Shown one piece after another: positions 9,130 to 19,535 of a stretch of 64,000 nt of DNA (the stretch's first letter is position 1; every line of letters begins with the position of its first letter). The translations under genes were made by a program, and so were the position numbers. The notes under the pieces are model-generated. The model was not told where the DNA came from. It did not search any database and was given only the letters and a program-made list of their open reading frames with translations. This stretch comes from Methanobrevibacter sp. (lineage in GTDB: Archaea; Methanobacteriota; Methanobacteria; Methanobacteriales; Methanobacteriaceae): assembly GCF_017427765.1 (NCBI RefSeq), contig NZ_JAFRSC010000019.1, positions 31,587 to 95,586 of the forward strand, given 5' to 3'.

Positions 9130-9710
9130 GCTTGACCCTTCTTACTTTTTTCTTTGGCTTCTTCAATCCATTCAAATCTACCTAAATTGGTTTGTCTCAT
9201 TGTAAGTGGAATTTTAGAATTCCTGTTATTTTCAATGTTATTGGTAGATTCATCTTTAATGGATACGCTAACTGCTCTAGCTCTAACTAGGTCACCTTCA
9301 TCCAATGTCTTGTTAGATTCTTTTGCGAGTAATGCTCCTCTTTTAGCATCATAGCTAATGTAATCATCAGTTACTTGAGAAACATGTATTAAACCATCCA
9401 TAGGTCCAATTCTTACAAAAGCACCGTAATCAACAATATCGATTACTTCACCATCGAAAATTTCATGTTGTTCCGGTTTGAAGAAAATTGCTTCAAAAAC
9501 AACATTGTGGTATGCGGCTCCATCACCCATTATGAGTCTACCTTCACCGATTTCATCAATATCATTAACGCAGATAAGCAAACCTAATTTTTTATCTAAA
9601 CGACCCTCGTAAGTTTCGTTTAAAGTTTCAATAGCAACTTCTTTAAGAGGTTTTTCAAACTTGTAAGGTGGAATTCTTACAGTATCCTCAATTTTTGTTT
9701 TATAATACAA
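9126..9710 (-). CDS. rpoE: RNA polymerase subunit E' (Rpo7)
   Basis: A 194-residue Rpo7 subunit, which forms the polymerase stalk with Rpo4 and binds emerging RNA. It has the N-terminal tip domain ([18 protein letters not shown]) and a C-terminal S1/OB domain ([20 protein letters not shown]). The start is TTG 9710 with GAGGGAT four bases upstream. It is followed by spt4 with an overlapping stop/start. Confidence 0.95.
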   Translation of the reverse strand: MYYKTKIEDTVRIPPYKFEKPLKEVAIETLNETYEGRLDKKLGLLICVNDIDEIGEGRLIMGDGAAYHNVVFEAIFFKPEQHEIFDGEVIDIVDYGAFVRIGPMDGLIHVSQVTDDYISYDAKRGALLAKESNKTLDEGDLVRARAVSVSIKDESTNNIENNRNSKIPLTMRQTNLGRFEWIEEAKEKSKKGQA

Positions 9711-9746
9711 AATAATCCCTCATTTAATTAATAAGTTTAATTAATA

Positions 9747-10139
9747 TTATATTTTACCTTCAACAGCAATATATTTTTTTTGCCTCAAATATGCAACAGT
9801 TATTCCTCTGTCTTTTGCACGATTTTTCAATTCAATATCATTTGTAGCTAAAACTTCTGAAACTCTAAGTAACGCATCATCCACAGTTTCATTTTCTAAT
9901 AATGAAATATCCTTTATTTCAATTTTTGAAGAATTAGCTAATTTTAAAGCTAAATTTGCATTTAACCTTGTTTTTCCTTTAGTATTTCTTTTCAAACCCT
10001 TCAATTCATTGATAACAAAGCTTGGAGTAGTTAATTTATAAGAAGGTAATAATTTTTCAAGTTCAGTGATAATATCCACATTGAACTGAAAAGGAACCAT
10101 AAAAAAATTGGTATCTATTACAACTTCTTTAGAGTCCAT
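9747..10139 (-). CDS. PIN-domain ribonuclease-like protein (archaeal FCF1/VapC9-like)
   Basis: About 130 residues with a PIN fold: the first acid in VVIDTNFFMVPFQ, a second acid in VINELKGL, and later acids in VDDALLRV and LATNDIELKNRA. PIN proteins at this place, directly behind eif2g, are conserved in archaea and resemble the FCF1/UTP24 rRNA-processing nuclease. That makes an rRNA or tRNA role likelier than a toxin, and there is no antitoxin gene. ATG 10139 was chosen for the GAGGG upstream; the frame extends 11 codons further into eif2g. Confidence 0.8.
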   Translation of the reverse strand: MDSKEVVIDTNFFMVPFQFNVDIITELEKLLPSYKLTTPSFVINELKGLKRNTKGKTRLNANLALKLANSSKIEIKDISLLENETVDDALLRVSEVLATNDIELKNRAKDRGITVAYLRQKKYIAVEGKI

Positions 10140-10149
10140 TATTCGCCCT

Positions 10150-11364
10150 CTATTTAATAATACCGTAACCAATCAATCTCCAACGAGCACCAACCCTACG
10201 GCTTAATGCAACTCTATCACCCGGGCTTGCACAAACAGGCAATTTAAGAGTAACATCAACATCATTTTTCTTAGCTGATGTGACAACACCAATAGTTGTT
10301 GTTGTACCACAATTAATCATTAATGGTTCTTTAATCTTAATTGGAGCGACATCACGTTCTTCTTTAGTACCTACAACACGGTCTAAAAGATTAGCTTCCA
10401 TACTAAATGAATCCAATACTTCAGGCAATGTACCTTCTTCACCGGCCACAGTACCGGATAAAGAATCAGATTTGGTCAAAGATGGATCTAATTTGGTTGC
10501 AATACCTACAAGTCCGCCGGGACCTATTTCTTCAACTTGTTCTCCATTTGCTTCAAGGCCGATAATTTCAGATTTTAAAGTAAGTCTTTCTCCATTATTA
10601 GTAGGACCAGGTCTTATTTCAATAGTATCACCTAATTTGAAAGTACCTTGAACTAAGGTTCCACCAATAACTCCTCCTTTAATTTTATCAGCACCTGAAC
10701 CCGGTTTGTTAATATCAAATGATCTTGCTACATGCATTAATGTAGTGTCATCAATATTTCTTTCCGGAGGTTGAATTTGTTTAAGCATTGCTTCAATTAA
10801 TATGTCTACATTAGCACCCTGTTGAGCAGATACTGGTATTATTAAAGCATCTTCAGCACAAGTACCTTTTACAAATTCCTTAATTTCATTATAACTTTCA
10901 ATAGCTCTTTCTTTTGAAACAATATCAATTTTATTTTGAACTACAATAACATCCTTAACACCGATTACATCAAGTGCCATGAGATGTTCTTTGGTTTGTG
11001 GTTGTGGACAAGACTCATTTGCAGCAATTACTAACACTGCACCATCCATAATTGCAGCACCAGATAACATAGTTGCCATAAGAGTTTCGTGACCTGGAGC
11101 ATCAACAAAAGATACTTTCCTAATTAATTCAGTTTCACTCCCACAGATTTCACAAGTTTCAGAAGTAGTGTAACATTCAGGTTCTCCGCATTCAGGACAT
11201 TTTCTAAATTCAATGTCTGCATAACCTAAACGAATTGAAATACCTCTTTTTGTTTCTTCACTGTGAGTATCAGTCCATATTCCTGATAATGCTTTGGTAA
11301 GAGTAGTCTTACCGTGGTCTACATGACCAACTAAACCTATGTTAACATCTGACTGTACGTTCAC
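10150..11364 (-). CDS. eif2g: Translation initiation factor aIF2 subunit gamma
   Basis: The GTPase subunit of aIF2, which brings initiator Met-tRNA to the small subunit. At 404 residues it is of usual length. It has the G1 motif GHVDHGKTT at the N-terminus, a zinc knuckle ([15 protein letters not shown]), the G3 motif DAPGHE, the G4 motif NKID, and domains 2 and 3 at the C-terminus. It lies between rps6e and the PIN gene. Confidence 0.97.
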   Translation of the reverse strand: MNVQSDVNIGLVGHVDHGKTTLTKALSGIWTDTHSEETKRGISIRLGYADIEFRKCPECGEPECYTTSETCEICGSETELIRKVSFVDAPGHETLMATMLSGAAIMDGAVLVIAANESCPQPQTKEHLMALDVIGVKDVIVVQNKIDIVSKERAIESYNEIKEFVKGTCAEDALIIPVSAQQGANVDILIEAMLKQIQPPERNIDDTTLMHVARSFDINKPGSGADKIKGGVIGGTLVQGTFKLGDTIEIRPGPTNNGERLTLKSEIIGLEANGEQVEEIGPGGLVGIATKLDPSLTKSDSLSGTVAGEEGTLPEVLDSFSMEANLLDRVVGTKEERDVAPIKIKEPLMINCGTTTTIGVVTSAKKNDVDVTLKLPVCASPGDRVALSRRVGARWRLIGYGIIK

Positions 11365-11426
11365 AGATAACCACCTTTTTCATAATTTTAATTCAACTTT
11401 AAAAGTAAATAAGAAAAATAGTTAAA

Positions 11427-11810
11427 CTATTCTTCCTCTTCTTCACCAGCACCAAGAATATCAGCTATTGATTTACTTCCAGCTTTAGTAACTACAGTGT
11501 TGATTTGTACAATATCTTCAGCAATAGTGTTTCCTCTTACGGTTTTTCTTCTTTTAACACCATCTGCTTTAGGATGATAACCGATACCACCAGTTAATAA
11601 ACTTTTGATTCTTCTGGTACCAGAAACATCTTTTTTCATAGTAAAACCGTTTTTATCACTACCACCAGTAATTTTTAAAGTGTAACCGTCTAAACCAACA
11701 AGCCCACCATCAAATTCATCACCGATAACTAATCCGTTAAAAGCTTTAGTTTCATCGACTTCAACTTGATAAGAATCAGCTTTTTCAGACACAACTACTT
11801 TGAATGCCAT
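11427..11810 (-). CDS. rps6e: Ribosomal protein S6e
   Basis: A 127-residue small-subunit protein beginning MAFKVVVSEKADSYQVEVDE, with the GGSDKNGFTMKKDV and KRRKTVRGN blocks of S6e. It ends in a short acidic tail (GAGEEEEE). ATG 11810 has GGAGG nearby (cctcc on the plus strand at 11817-11821). It lies between infB and eif2g as in other methanogens. Confidence 0.95.
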   Translation of the reverse strand: MAFKVVVSEKADSYQVEVDETKAFNGLVIGDEFDGGLVGLDGYTLKITGGSDKNGFTMKKDVSGTRRIKSLLTGGIGYHPKADGVKRRKTVRGNTIAEDIVQINTVVTKAGSKSIADILGAGEEEEE

Positions 11811-11844
11811 GGTATTCCTCCTTAATTTTTATAACCCTTATTTA

Positions 11845-13635
11845 TTATTCAAAAAGACCAAATTTACCCCAATCTGGATCTTGTTTACGTTTAATCTCTA
11901 AAAATTCATATAAAGTTTCAAATTCATCTTCAGTCAATTTATCCTTAAATTCTCTTTCAATGAACTTATAATGCTTTTCAGGCACATCAATATACAATTC
12001 ATCCCCTTCATCGAAATGTTTACCAACTACAGCATCTTTGATTGCCATAGCGACCCTTTGACCTCTTGAAATATCAGGTAAAGTTTCGCCTTTATCTTCC
12101 ATACTGGCTATTACCCCAACATATTCGCCATTTTTATTAATTAAAGTCTGACCTTGTTTGATTGTACCACTGATTGATTCAATTCCAACAATTGCCGGTT
12201 TACTTTGGCGGAAAACAAGTTTTGGTAAAGCCATGAATTTTGCAGGTTTAATAATTGCATCATAAAATGCTTTCTTTTTAGCCTGTTCAATTTCTTCAAT
12301 CCAAGCTTCATAATCTTCAATAATCTGATAAATTACATCGCCTTTAAAGAGCTTAACATCAGAATTATTAAGATCTTCCATAGAGTTAGGATGAACATCT
12401 ACATTAAATGCAATGATTGCACCATGAGTATCATTTTCATTTAAAGCAATAGATGAATTTATAATATCTCTACGATTAACATCACCGATGTTTGCTTCAC
12501 GAATAGGTATCTCTAATTCTCTTAATAGCTTGACAATAGCCTCAAGAGAACCTAATGTATCAGCTTTAACTAAAATACCTTCATCTTCAGTAGATATTGT
12601 AATATCTTCGATTTCTTTTAATATTTCCTCTTCAACATTTTCATTTTCACTTAAAACTCTAAGTGGTGAACCTGAAACAACATCATCTAAATTAGGAGCT
12701 GCAATCTTAATACCTGCAGCAGCAACAACTTCATCGAATTTCTGGAATTTCTTTTTGGAATCCCTCATTTCTTCCAATGGAAGCGGTCTTAAAATAGATC
12801 TAATCTTAGTTGTTAACACCTCATTTGAAGAAGTCATTAAAGCAATCTCATCATTAGTTCGTAAAACACCATCATAAATAATACTATCAATTGTAAGACC
12901 CAATCCTGTTTCTTCTTTAATCTCTAAAACAGTACCTTTAGCCGGAGCATCTTCATTAATCTCAAGCTGTTCGGTTAAATATTCTTGAGCCAAACCTAAA
13001 AGCATTGCTAAAACTTCAATAATCCCTTCACCTGATTTTGCACTAATAGGAATAATAGTAATCTGTGAAGCGAAATTACTTACACGGTCAAATCTTTCAG
13101 ATTGGAAACCTTCCTTGTGAAGTGTACCAACAATCTCATAAATCTTTAAATCAACTTCCTGTTGAACACTTGGAGCTTGTTGTGCAAAAGATTCTTTAAA
13201 TGAAACACCTTCATGAGTTTCCCAACCAAAAATCATGTCGATTTTATTAGCTACTACTATAAAAGGAGTTTTATACATTTTAAGAATGTTTAAAGCTTCA
13301 TAGGTTTGGGGTTTGAAACCCTCATTAATATCAAGAATCAGTACTGCCAAATCTGCCAAAGCTCCACCACGTTTTCTTAAACTGGTAAAAGCAGCGTGAC
13401 CAGGAGTATCAATAAAGAATAAACCAGGTATCAAATCTTTAATGGTTAATCTTGATATAAAATTTCCACAGATTTCTTCAATAGTATCGTTAGGTATTTC
13501 TGTAGCACCAATATGTTGAGTAATACCTCCAGCTTCTCTATCCGCTATAGTACTGCCTCTAATGTAATCTAACAATGTTGTTTTACCATGGTCTACATGA
13601 CCTAAAACGGATACAATCGGGGATCTGATTTTCAT
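11845..13635 (-). CDS. infB: Translation initiation factor aIF5B (IF-2 like)
   Basis: A ribosome-dependent GTPase for subunit joining. At 596 residues it has the length of archaeal forms that lack the long bacterial N-terminus. It carries [19 protein letters not shown] and NKIDMI, then the beta-barrel, alpha/beta/alpha and C-terminal domains. No intein interrupts the P-loop region. The ATG at 13635 lies 38 bases after the ndk stop. Confidence 0.97.
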   Translation of the reverse strand: MKIRSPIVSVLGHVDHGKTTLLDYIRGSTIADREAGGITQHIGATEIPNDTIEEICGNFISRLTIKDLIPGLFFIDTPGHAAFTSLRKRGGALADLAVLILDINEGFKPQTYEALNILKMYKTPFIVVANKIDMIFGWETHEGVSFKESFAQQAPSVQQEVDLKIYEIVGTLHKEGFQSERFDRVSNFASQITIIPISAKSGEGIIEVLAMLLGLAQEYLTEQLEINEDAPAKGTVLEIKEETGLGLTIDSIIYDGVLRTNDEIALMTSSNEVLTTKIRSILRPLPLEEMRDSKKKFQKFDEVVAAAGIKIAAPNLDDVVSGSPLRVLSENENVEEEILKEIEDITISTEDEGILVKADTLGSLEAIVKLLRELEIPIREANIGDVNRRDIINSSIALNENDTHGAIIAFNVDVHPNSMEDLNNSDVKLFKGDVIYQIIEDYEAWIEEIEQAKKKAFYDAIIKPAKFMALPKLVFRQSKPAIVGIESISGTIKQGQTLINKNGEYVGVIASMEDKGETLPDISRGQRVAMAIKDAVVGKHFDEGDELYIDVPEKHYKFIEREFKDKLTEDEFETLYEFLEIKRKQDPDWGKFGLFE

Positions 13636-13673
13636 AGTATCTTTTTTGTTATAATAAATTTCAAAATTTAAAT

Positions 13674-14126
13674 CTATTCGTAAATTAAATCATTGTCAAC
13701 GATTTTATAATCGCAAATTTCATCTTCGTTAAAGAAAAGAGCAATTTCTCTTTCTGCAGATTCAGGAGCATCTGAAGCATGAATAATGTTTCTACCGGTA
13801 TCCATACCAAAGTCTCCTCTAATGGTTCCAAGATCTGCTTCTAAAGGATTAGTTGCACCAACTAATTTCCTAATAGTAGTAATAGCTTCTTCACCTTCAA
13901 TAACCATAGCTAATGATGGGGATGAAGTGATGTATTCTACTAAACTTGGGAAAAATGGTTTTTCAGCATGTTCTCCATAATGAGTTTTTGCTAAATCTTC
14001 ATCAATTTGAATTAATTTACAAGCAACGATTTGAAGACCTTTTTCTTCAAAACGGGATAATATTTTACCCATAAGACGTCTTTGAACAGCGTCTGGTTTC
14101 ATCATTACAAAACTTTTTTGAATCAT
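13674..14126 (-). CDS. ndk: Nucleoside diphosphate kinase
   Basis: A 150-residue enzyme that equalises nucleoside triphosphate pools. [16 protein letters not shown] is the N-terminal signature, and the catalytic histidine lies in [21 protein letters not shown] 14126 overlaps the TGA of rpl24e. In archaeal operons it usually stands between rpl24e and infB, as here. Confidence 0.97.
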   Translation of the reverse strand: MIQKSFVMMKPDAVQRRLMGKILSRFEEKGLQIVACKLIQIDEDLAKTHYGEHAEKPFFPSLVEYITSSPSLAMVIEGEEAITTIRKLVGATNPLEADLGTIRGDFGMDTGRNIIHASDAPESAEREIALFFNEDEICDYKIVDNDLIYE

Positions 14127-14284
14127 TGTTTAACCCATTTAACTTTTCTTGGAACTCTTCCGAGTTTAATCATATTTTTTTCACATTTACTGCTACAAAA
14201 GAAATATATTGATCCATCTTTTTTAACGTACATTTTTCCTGTACCTTCTTCAATTTCTTTATTACAGAATGAACAAGTTCTCAT
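14123..14284 (-). CDS. rpl24e: Ribosomal protein L24e
   Basis: A 53-residue zinc-binding large-subunit protein, beginning [20 protein letters not shown] with a second cysteine pair in [10 protein letters not shown]. Start ATG 14284 has GAAGGTG upstream, and the TGA overlaps the ndk start by the ATGA motif. It is too short for a 60-residue cutoff but is certain from its motifs. Confidence 0.95.
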   Translation of the reverse strand: MRTCSFCNKEIEEGTGKMYVKKDGSIYFFCSSKCEKNMIKLGRVPRKVKWVKQ

Positions 14285-14298
14285 GTTGTTACACCTTC

Positions 14299-14505
14299 TT
14301 ATGGAGTCTTAATTTCCTTAGCTTCTCTAATAGTATCAAGTAACATTAAAATGTCGCCTTCTCTTACAGGTCCCATAATGTTTCTTGTTAAAATTCTTCC
14401 TTTGTCTCTACCATCGAGGATTCTGCATTTAATTTGCATTACCTCACCAGTCATACCAGTTCTTTTTAAAACTTCAATGACTTCAGCAGGAGTTCCTTCT
14501 TCCAT
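14299..14505 (-). CDS. rps28e: Ribosomal protein S28e
   Basis: A 68-residue OB-fold protein of the small subunit ([20 protein letters not shown], then [15 protein letters not shown]). ATG 14505 has GGTGAT upstream. It lies between rpl7ae and rpl24e, the standard archaeal order. Confidence 0.96.
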   Translation of the reverse strand: MEEGTPAEVIEVLKRTGMTGEVMQIKCRILDGRDKGRILTRNIMGPVREGDILMLLDTIREAKEIKTP

Positions 14506-14540
14506 TTTATCACCGTAAAAATCCTATTAAAAGAATTTAT

Positions 14541-14909
14541 CTATTCTTTTAATTCTGCAACTTTTTCTACGATTTCAGCAACAGCAGCTTCAGCGTCACC
14601 AGCATCTACAATACATGCAGAAGCAGTACCAACAGTTAATCCAGCAGCTCCACCAACTTGTTCTTTGGTAGGTAAGTATACGTAAGGAATTTCTTTTTCA
14701 TCAGCTAAAACAGGAATGTGTGCAACAATTTCAGCAGGATCAACATCTTCTGCAATAACAACTAATGCTGCGTCTCCTCTTTCGATGAATTTAGTTACTT
14801 CGTTAGTACCTTTTGCTACTTTACCAGTAGCTTGTGCGGTTTCTAATGCTTCTTCAGCTTGTTTAGCTAATTCTTCAGGTGTGTCAAATTTTACATAAAT
14901 GTTTGCCAT
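14541..14909 (-). CDS. rpl7ae: Ribosomal protein L7Ae, k-turn binding
   Basis: A 122-residue protein of the large subunit that also serves box C/D and H/ACA RNPs and RNase P by binding kink-turns. Signature residues are GTNEVTKFIERGDAALVVIAED. The start was moved to ATG 14909 (MANIYVKFD), which has a strong GGAGG seven or eight bases upstream; the longer frame begins before that ribosome site. It is the first gene of the long information operon, so it may couple ribosome supply to the state of its leader. Confidence 0.97.
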   Translation of the reverse strand: MANIYVKFDTPEELAKQAEEALETAQATGKVAKGTNEVTKFIERGDAALVVIAEDVDPAEIVAHIPVLADEKEIPYVYLPTKEQVGGAAGLTVGTASACIVDAGDAEAAVAEIVEKVAELKE

Positions 14910-14928
14910 AAAATATACCTCCTTTTTC

Positions 14929-14955
14929 ATCTGGCTATGCCATCCATCGGCAGAT
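14929..14955 (-). promoter_or_regulatory. Hairpin in the rpl7ae leader
   Basis: On the minus strand, ATCTG (14955-14951) pairs with CAGAT (14933-14929), enclosing a GATGGA segment and a small TGGC/GCCA helix. The structure ends a few bases before the GGAGG of rpl7ae. L7Ae is known to bind kink-turns in its own mRNA leader in some archaea. Whether this element forms a kink-turn is inference; the GA-rich internal segment is only suggestive. Confidence 0.35.
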
Positions 14956-15375
14956 ATTATAATTCTTTTGAATCATAATATAATGTAATTATATATAGTT
15001 ATATTATTTTTTAACTATAGAAATTACTCAAATTATTCAAATAAGGAATAATTTAATATAGTTTTAATAATACTAATTCTTGAATAATTCATATATCACT
15101 AAATATAATCCCATAATAAAAAAACAAGAGGGATTAGACTTTCAATACAAATACTTCTGAATTTCATATAATTTTTAGCAAAACTAAAAATAAAAATTTA
15201 GTAATTAATGAAATAATTCTAGAGAACTAGACAATAATAAATTAGTTAGCATAGTATATAAATGTTTTTAAAAATAGAGTCAAAATAAGTAATATATCAG
15301 TTAAAATAAGAAAAAGATTTTTAAAAAGTGTAAAAGAGATAGTAATAAATTACTATCTATGAAAAATCAACAAAT
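14956..15375. other. Long AT-rich intergenic region, promoter of the L7Ae operon
   Basis: I see no gene on either strand in these 420 bases. A TATA-like run (ATATATAGTTATATT on the plus strand around 14992-15006) could serve the minus-strand rpl7ae operon. The right part would hold the 3' end of the histone transcript. The rest is AT-rich without clear hairpins. Confidence 0.5.
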
Positions 15376-15576
15376 CTATTTGATTGCTAATTTTACATCT
15401 TCTGCTTTTACAGTTTTTCTACCAGCGTGACGTGCAAATCCTACAGCTTTACCAGCGATTTCGTTACCGTAATCTTCGATAGCTTCGGTTAATGCAATTT
15501 TTGCGTCATCACTTACTCTTTGTGCACCAGCATTTTTTAAGATTCTGCCTACAGGTGCGATTGGTAATTCACTCAT
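15376..15576 (-). CDS. Archaeal histone (HMf family)
   Basis: A 66-residue histone-fold protein, [20 protein letters not shown] to the C-terminal [13 protein letters not shown], of the HMf type that wraps DNA in methanogens. No N-terminal tail is present. ATG 15576 has GAGGTGA six bases upstream. It stands alone between long intergenic stretches, as expected for a strongly expressed single gene. Confidence 0.97.
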   Translation of the reverse strand: MSELPIAPVGRILKNAGAQRVSDDAKIALTEAIEDYGNEIAGKAVGFARHAGRKTVKAEDVKLAIK

Positions 15577-15832
15577 TATTTCACCTCATTATTTTGTTAA
15601 TAAATAATTTTAATTTGCTTATATATAAATATATTGGTTTAATAGTGTTAAATTTAAAAGATTTCAACACTATAAAGCAAATTGTTATAACCTAAAAGGT
15701 GCAAGTATTATCTTTGAAAATGTTTTTCATACAATACTTTAAATAAAAAAAGTGTTAATTTAGTTTGAAATCATTCGAAATAAAAAGCAAAATTGAAATA
15801 AAAAAAATAAAAATAAGAAAAAAAATGGAACA

Positions 15833-17029
15833 TTATTTGTTCATGAGCATTTCTCTTAAAGTATCAATGTCTGCATCTACCTGAGTTGGTTGGGTACAAG
15901 CATCAATAGCAGTATTAGGATCTTTAAGCAAGTGTCCGGTAACCACACAGGTTATTGTTTCACCTTTATCGACAACCCCTTCATCAACAAGTTTTTTAAG
16001 ACCTGCAATTGAGGCCGCTGAAGCCGGTTCGACACCAATACCTTCAGTTCTTGCGAGTAACTTCTGAGCGTCAAGAATTTCCTCATCAGTTACAGTTTCT
16101 GAATATCCGTTTGAATCATAAATAGCATTTAATGCTTTTATATCACTTACAGGAGCACCAATACGGATAGCAGTAGCAATGGTTTCCGGATTTTCAACAG
16201 GAACTACTCTTTTATCCCCTTTCTTAAATGCATTAGTAACAGGACATGCTCCTTCAGCCTGAATACCAGTCATCATCGGTAAATCCTTAATAAAACCAGC
16301 ATCATAGAACTCTTTAACACCTTTCCAAATAGCAGATATATTTCCTGCATTTCCGACAGGCAAGATAATTCTGTCAGGTGCCTGCCAGCCCAAATCACGA
16401 ACAATCTCATAACCTATGGTTTTTTGACCTTCCAATCTGTAAGGATTAATTGAATTTAATAAATAAAGATGTTTTTCTAAAGCAAGAGCAGTCATTGCCT
16501 CTAAAGCTTCATCAAAGTTTCCGTTGATTGACATGACTTCAGCACCATGAAACATTGCCTGAGCCAATTTTCCTAAAGCCACTTTTCCGGAAGGTAAAAA
16601 TACAATACAACGTAATCCTGCACGTGCCGCATAAGCAGATAATGACGCAGAAGTATTACCAGTAGAAGCACAACCTACTGTGTGAACTCCCAATTCCATC
16701 GCTTTAGTCATTCCAACAGTCATTCCCCTATCCTTAAAACTGCCAGTCGGATTGGAACCTTCCACTTTAACATATAAATTAACTCCAAGCTCTTCGCCTA
16801 ATTTATCGCATTTGCAAAATGGAGTTCCACCTTCATCAAGGGAAACAATTTTACTTTCATCAACTGGAATGCATTCTTTGAATTTCCATAAATTATCTTT
16901 TCTACCATCAAATATATCTTTAGAAACATCAATTTCGTTAACGAGTTCAAGTACAGAACCACACTTTTCACAAGTGTAAATCACTTCATCGTCATCGTAT
17001 TCTTGTCCACATGAAACACATCTTATCAT
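15833..17029 (-). CDS. thrC: Threonine synthase
   Basis: This PLP enzyme turns O-phosphohomoserine into threonine. At 398 residues it has the archaeal N-terminal zinc ribbon (CVSCGQEYDDD and CEKCG) and the PLP-lysine motif GSFKDRGMT near residue 100. The glycine-rich phosphate loop ASTGNTSASL follows. ATG 17029. The neighbours on both sides are unrelated, so it probably has its own promoter. Confidence 0.95.
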   Translation of the reverse strand: MIRCVSCGQEYDDDEVIYTCEKCGSVLELVNEIDVSKDIFDGRKDNLWKFKECIPVDESKIVSLDEGGTPFCKCDKLGEELGVNLYVKVEGSNPTGSFKDRGMTVGMTKAMELGVHTVGCASTGNTSASLSAYAARAGLRCIVFLPSGKVALGKLAQAMFHGAEVMSINGNFDEALEAMTALALEKHLYLLNSINPYRLEGQKTIGYEIVRDLGWQAPDRIILPVGNAGNISAIWKGVKEFYDAGFIKDLPMMTGIQAEGACPVTNAFKKGDKRVVPVENPETIATAIRIGAPVSDIKALNAIYDSNGYSETVTDEEILDAQKLLARTEGIGVEPASAASIAGLKKLVDEGVVDKGETITCVVTGHLLKDPNTAIDACTQPTQVDADIDTLREMLMNK

Positions 17030-17070
17030 AAAATCACACTAATATTTTTCAAATTGTTAATATATAAAGA

Positions 17071-17688
17071 TTAACTTAAAATCGAAAGTACAAATTTGGC
17101 TATTGGAATTGTCAGATAGACCTCAACAAATCCAGCGATAACCATCAATATTGAAGCTATTATAAATAGAATAATTGCCTGTTTTAATTTATCGAAACTC
17201 TCCTCAAATGAACCGGACAAACATTTTAAAATAGATTCTTCATCCTGATTCCATAATGCCCTTAAAAATTTATAAACAAAGTTAAATAAAACAAATCCTC
17301 CGGCACAAGCTAAAATGCATGATGGAAACTCAAAAATTGCATGAGGAATGATTAAAAGCAAAGTATACAGGAGGTTATTCGAACATGCCACATAATAGCC
17401 TGCAAAAAATCCGTTGAATGCCAATAGAAAAGCTGAAAAGCAAAATGTAATGCCATATATAAACATCTGAAATATAATTTTAATATTATTAAAAAATATA
17501 TCTCCAAATTTAAGTTGAATAACACCTGATTGAACCTTATTGGTTAAATCTTCCACATGAGGATTAAAAAAACCATATAACTGAGGTTGTAAAATGTAGC
17601 CTAAAATTAATGAAATGAAAAATATAGCTATTGAACAAATAATAGCTATCTTATTTTCACTGAAAGCCGATTTAATTTCTTCAAACAT
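17071..17688 (-). CDS. SpoIIM-like membrane protein (DUF95 / COG1300)
   Basis: A 205-residue integral membrane protein with about five hydrophobic segments: near residues 15-35, 70-100, 105-120, 122-145 and 170-203. The loop IIPHAIFEFPSCILA is the signature of the stage II sporulation protein M family, which in non-spore-formers has an unknown, probably membrane-remodelling or transport role. The ATG at 17688 overlaps the TAA of trpS (TAATG), so the two are cotranslated. Functional assignment beyond the family is not possible. Confidence 0.85.
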   Translation of the reverse strand: MFEEIKSAFSENKIAIICSIAIFFISLILGYILQPQLYGFFNPHVEDLTNKVQSGVIQLKFGDIFFNNIKIIFQMFIYGITFCFSAFLLAFNGFFAGYYVACSNNLLYTLLLIIPHAIFEFPSCILACAGGFVLFNFVYKFLRALWNQDEESILKCLSGSFEESFDKLKQAIILFIIASILMVIAGFVEVYLTIPIAKFVLSILS

Positions 17689-18785
17689 TATATCAATGTT
17701 TCTGCAATTTCACGAGCTTCAATCTGTTTGTCTTTTAAATCTTCAAAGAACTCCTGCATTAACTCAGCGGTTCTAACCTTACAGTCTCCACAGCGTAAAG
17801 TTCCGTTTAAACAGTCAGTTCTGATTTGTTTGAGTTCTTCATCATCATCAATTAAGTGATAAAGCAGCATTTCATAAATTACGCATTTATCTACTTCTCC
17901 ACCTAATTCCTTTTGCTCTTTTAGAGTTTCTCTTCCACCTGTTTTTGCAGTTTTAACTTTTTTGGCTGCTTCTTTTGGATCATCATTGAGATAAATTGCA
18001 GTTGAAGGTTTTGAACTGCTCATTTTATCACCAGTCAATCCTGTTAAAAATCTGTGATATGTTGAAGCAGGAGTTAAAAACCCTAAATCTTCATGAAGCT
18101 TTTGAGCAATATCTCTAGTTAATCTGATATGTGGGTCCTGATCAATACCTACCGGTACAACAACCTTTTTAGGACCTCCAAATTCCTCAATCTGTGGAAG
18201 CAAAATATCTGCAACCTGAACTAATGGAGCCTGAATATGAGCTATATTAGTTGAAGGTGTAAAACCATAAATTGCCTTTAACTGATTGAAATTGGTTTTG
18301 CTGGATGCCTTAAATGCCAAATCCTGCAATAATTTATTTTGGGATTGAAGATACACATTGACATTGTCTTTTTCAAGGTCAAGTCCCAGTGCAATCCAGT
18401 TTGTTAGATATTCCTCAACAGCAATTTGACGGCCTTTTTCAAAGCTCATTCCACGTGCGGCATAGGATTCCAAATCAGCAATCGGCAGAGATAGCATTGC
18501 ACCCTTCTGTTGATACCATATTAGCTGGTCAACGACCATCTTATGACCAATATGCATCTGGCCACTTGGCATCATCCCAGTCACGACTGCAAAATCTTTA
18601 TTTTGGTTGATTAAATTATTAATCTCTTTAAATTCCCTGTGACCGAAAATTACTCCTCTCTGCATTAGTCTTTGAGGATTTTTTATCTCATCAATTATAT
18701 CTGAAACTTTACCAATTCCAAACTGATTAACCAATTTATCATAATCCAGGCTAAATGATGCCCATGGATCGATTAACTTTTCCAC
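17688..18785 (-). CDS. trpS: Tryptophanyl-tRNA synthetase
   Basis: Charges tRNA-Trp. It has the class I HIGH motif in QMHIGHKMV and KMSSS in GDKMSSSKPS, with the archaeal/eukaryotic type layout. The C-terminus carries two cysteine-containing turns (CLNGTLRCGDC). The frame is open to a TTG at 18818. A GTG at 18785 has GGTGA four bases upstream and is the likelier start, giving 365 residues. It is followed by the overlapping SpoIIM-like gene. Confidence 0.93.
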   Translation of the reverse strand: MEKLIDPWASFSLDYDKLVNQFGIGKVSDIIDEIKNPQRLMQRGVIFGHREFKEINNLINQNKDFAVVTGMMPSGQMHIGHKMVVDQLIWYQQKGAMLSLPIADLESYAARGMSFEKGRQIAVEEYLTNWIALGLDLEKDNVNVYLQSQNKLLQDLAFKASSKTNFNQLKAIYGFTPSTNIAHIQAPLVQVADILLPQIEEFGGPKKVVVPVGIDQDPHIRLTRDIAQKLHEDLGFLTPASTYHRFLTGLTGDKMSSSKPSTAIYLNDDPKEAAKKVKTAKTGGRETLKEQKELGGEVDKCVIYEMLLYHLIDDDEELKQIRTDCLNGTLRCGDCKVRTAELMQEFFEDLKDKQIEAREIAETLI

Positions 18786-18883
18786 ATTTTCACCTTCAAA
18801 TACATTATATTCAATCAATAATTAATAATTATAACATTAAATAAAAAATCATGTTAAAATATAATAGACTTCTTTAATTAAAA

Positions 18884-19399
18884 TCAAGGCCTTGTCCATT
18901 CGATATTATAGTAGGTTATGTCAAAATCATCATCAACAATAGCCAAAAGGAGCTTTTTGTTGACTCCATGTGAAACTCTGACATAACTTGCAAAATCAAG
19001 TGCATTAATCTCATAATTTTCAAAAATGATTTTAACTAAATAATCTGAATGCCCTTGACCAGGAGATCGGCCTCTATCATATAATCTAAATTCAGAGCCA
19101 TATTTAAATCCTGTTTTTATAACATATCCACGGTCTTTTAAATCGCGGTAAACAATATATTTTGCATAGTTATTCTGTTCTTTTAAAATATCAATCAGAT
19201 ATCCAATGCTGCATTCGATATCATCTTCATAAATGTCCAAACGTCCTTTCTCCAATAGATAACACGCCTCAATTAAAGAAAGATTCAGACAATCAGCTTC
19301 AATTTTACCGAACTTACTTTTCTCATGTAGAGCGATTGGTCTTTTACTGCCTTCTTCAATTTTGATAGACACTATTTCATTAGATAAGTTACCACGCAT
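18884..19399 (-). CDS. endA: tRNA-splicing endonuclease
   Basis: A 171-residue archaeal EndA of the short homotetramer type, which cuts bulge-helix-bulge introns. The C-terminal catalytic domain shows YVIKTGFKYGSEFRLY, the His in GQGHSDYLV and the Lys in SHGVNKKLLLA, matching the Tyr/His/Lys triad of the family. ATG 19399. It lies ahead of trpS, about 100 bases away. Confidence 0.93.
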   Translation of the reverse strand: MRGNLSNEIVSIKIEEGSKRPIALHEKSKFGKIEADCLNLSLIEACYLLEKGRLDIYEDDIECSIGYLIDILKEQNNYAKYIVYRDLKDRGYVIKTGFKYGSEFRLYDRGRSPGQGHSDYLVKIIFENYEINALDFASYVRVSHGVNKKLLLAIVDDDFDITYYNIEWTRP

Positions 19400-19469
19400 T
19401 AAAACACCGTAAAAAGAAATACATTATATTTAATGCTATTAATTTTGAAATAAATATTATATAAATATA

Positions 19470-19511
19470 TTTATAAAAAAAGAAAAAATTGGAGTGTTGA
19501 AACACACTCAA
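19470..19511 (-). terminator. Intrinsic terminator after the DtxR-family gene
   Basis: On the minus strand GAGTGT pairs with ACACTC (within 19511-19489), followed by a T-rich run TTTTTTCTTTTTTT at 19488-19475. It lies 25 bases after the regulator's stop codon. Confidence 0.65.
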
Positions 19512-19535
19512 TTCTAATAAGAATATTTCAAAGCA

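Noticed and set aside
9747..10139. PIN protein as a VapC toxin
   Set aside because: It lies in the conserved translation operon without an antitoxin gene, so an RNA-processing role fits better.
10280..10651. A 123-codon plus-strand open frame
   Set aside because: It is a mirror of eif2g, with Ser/Pro/Val bias from antisense codons and no ribosome site.
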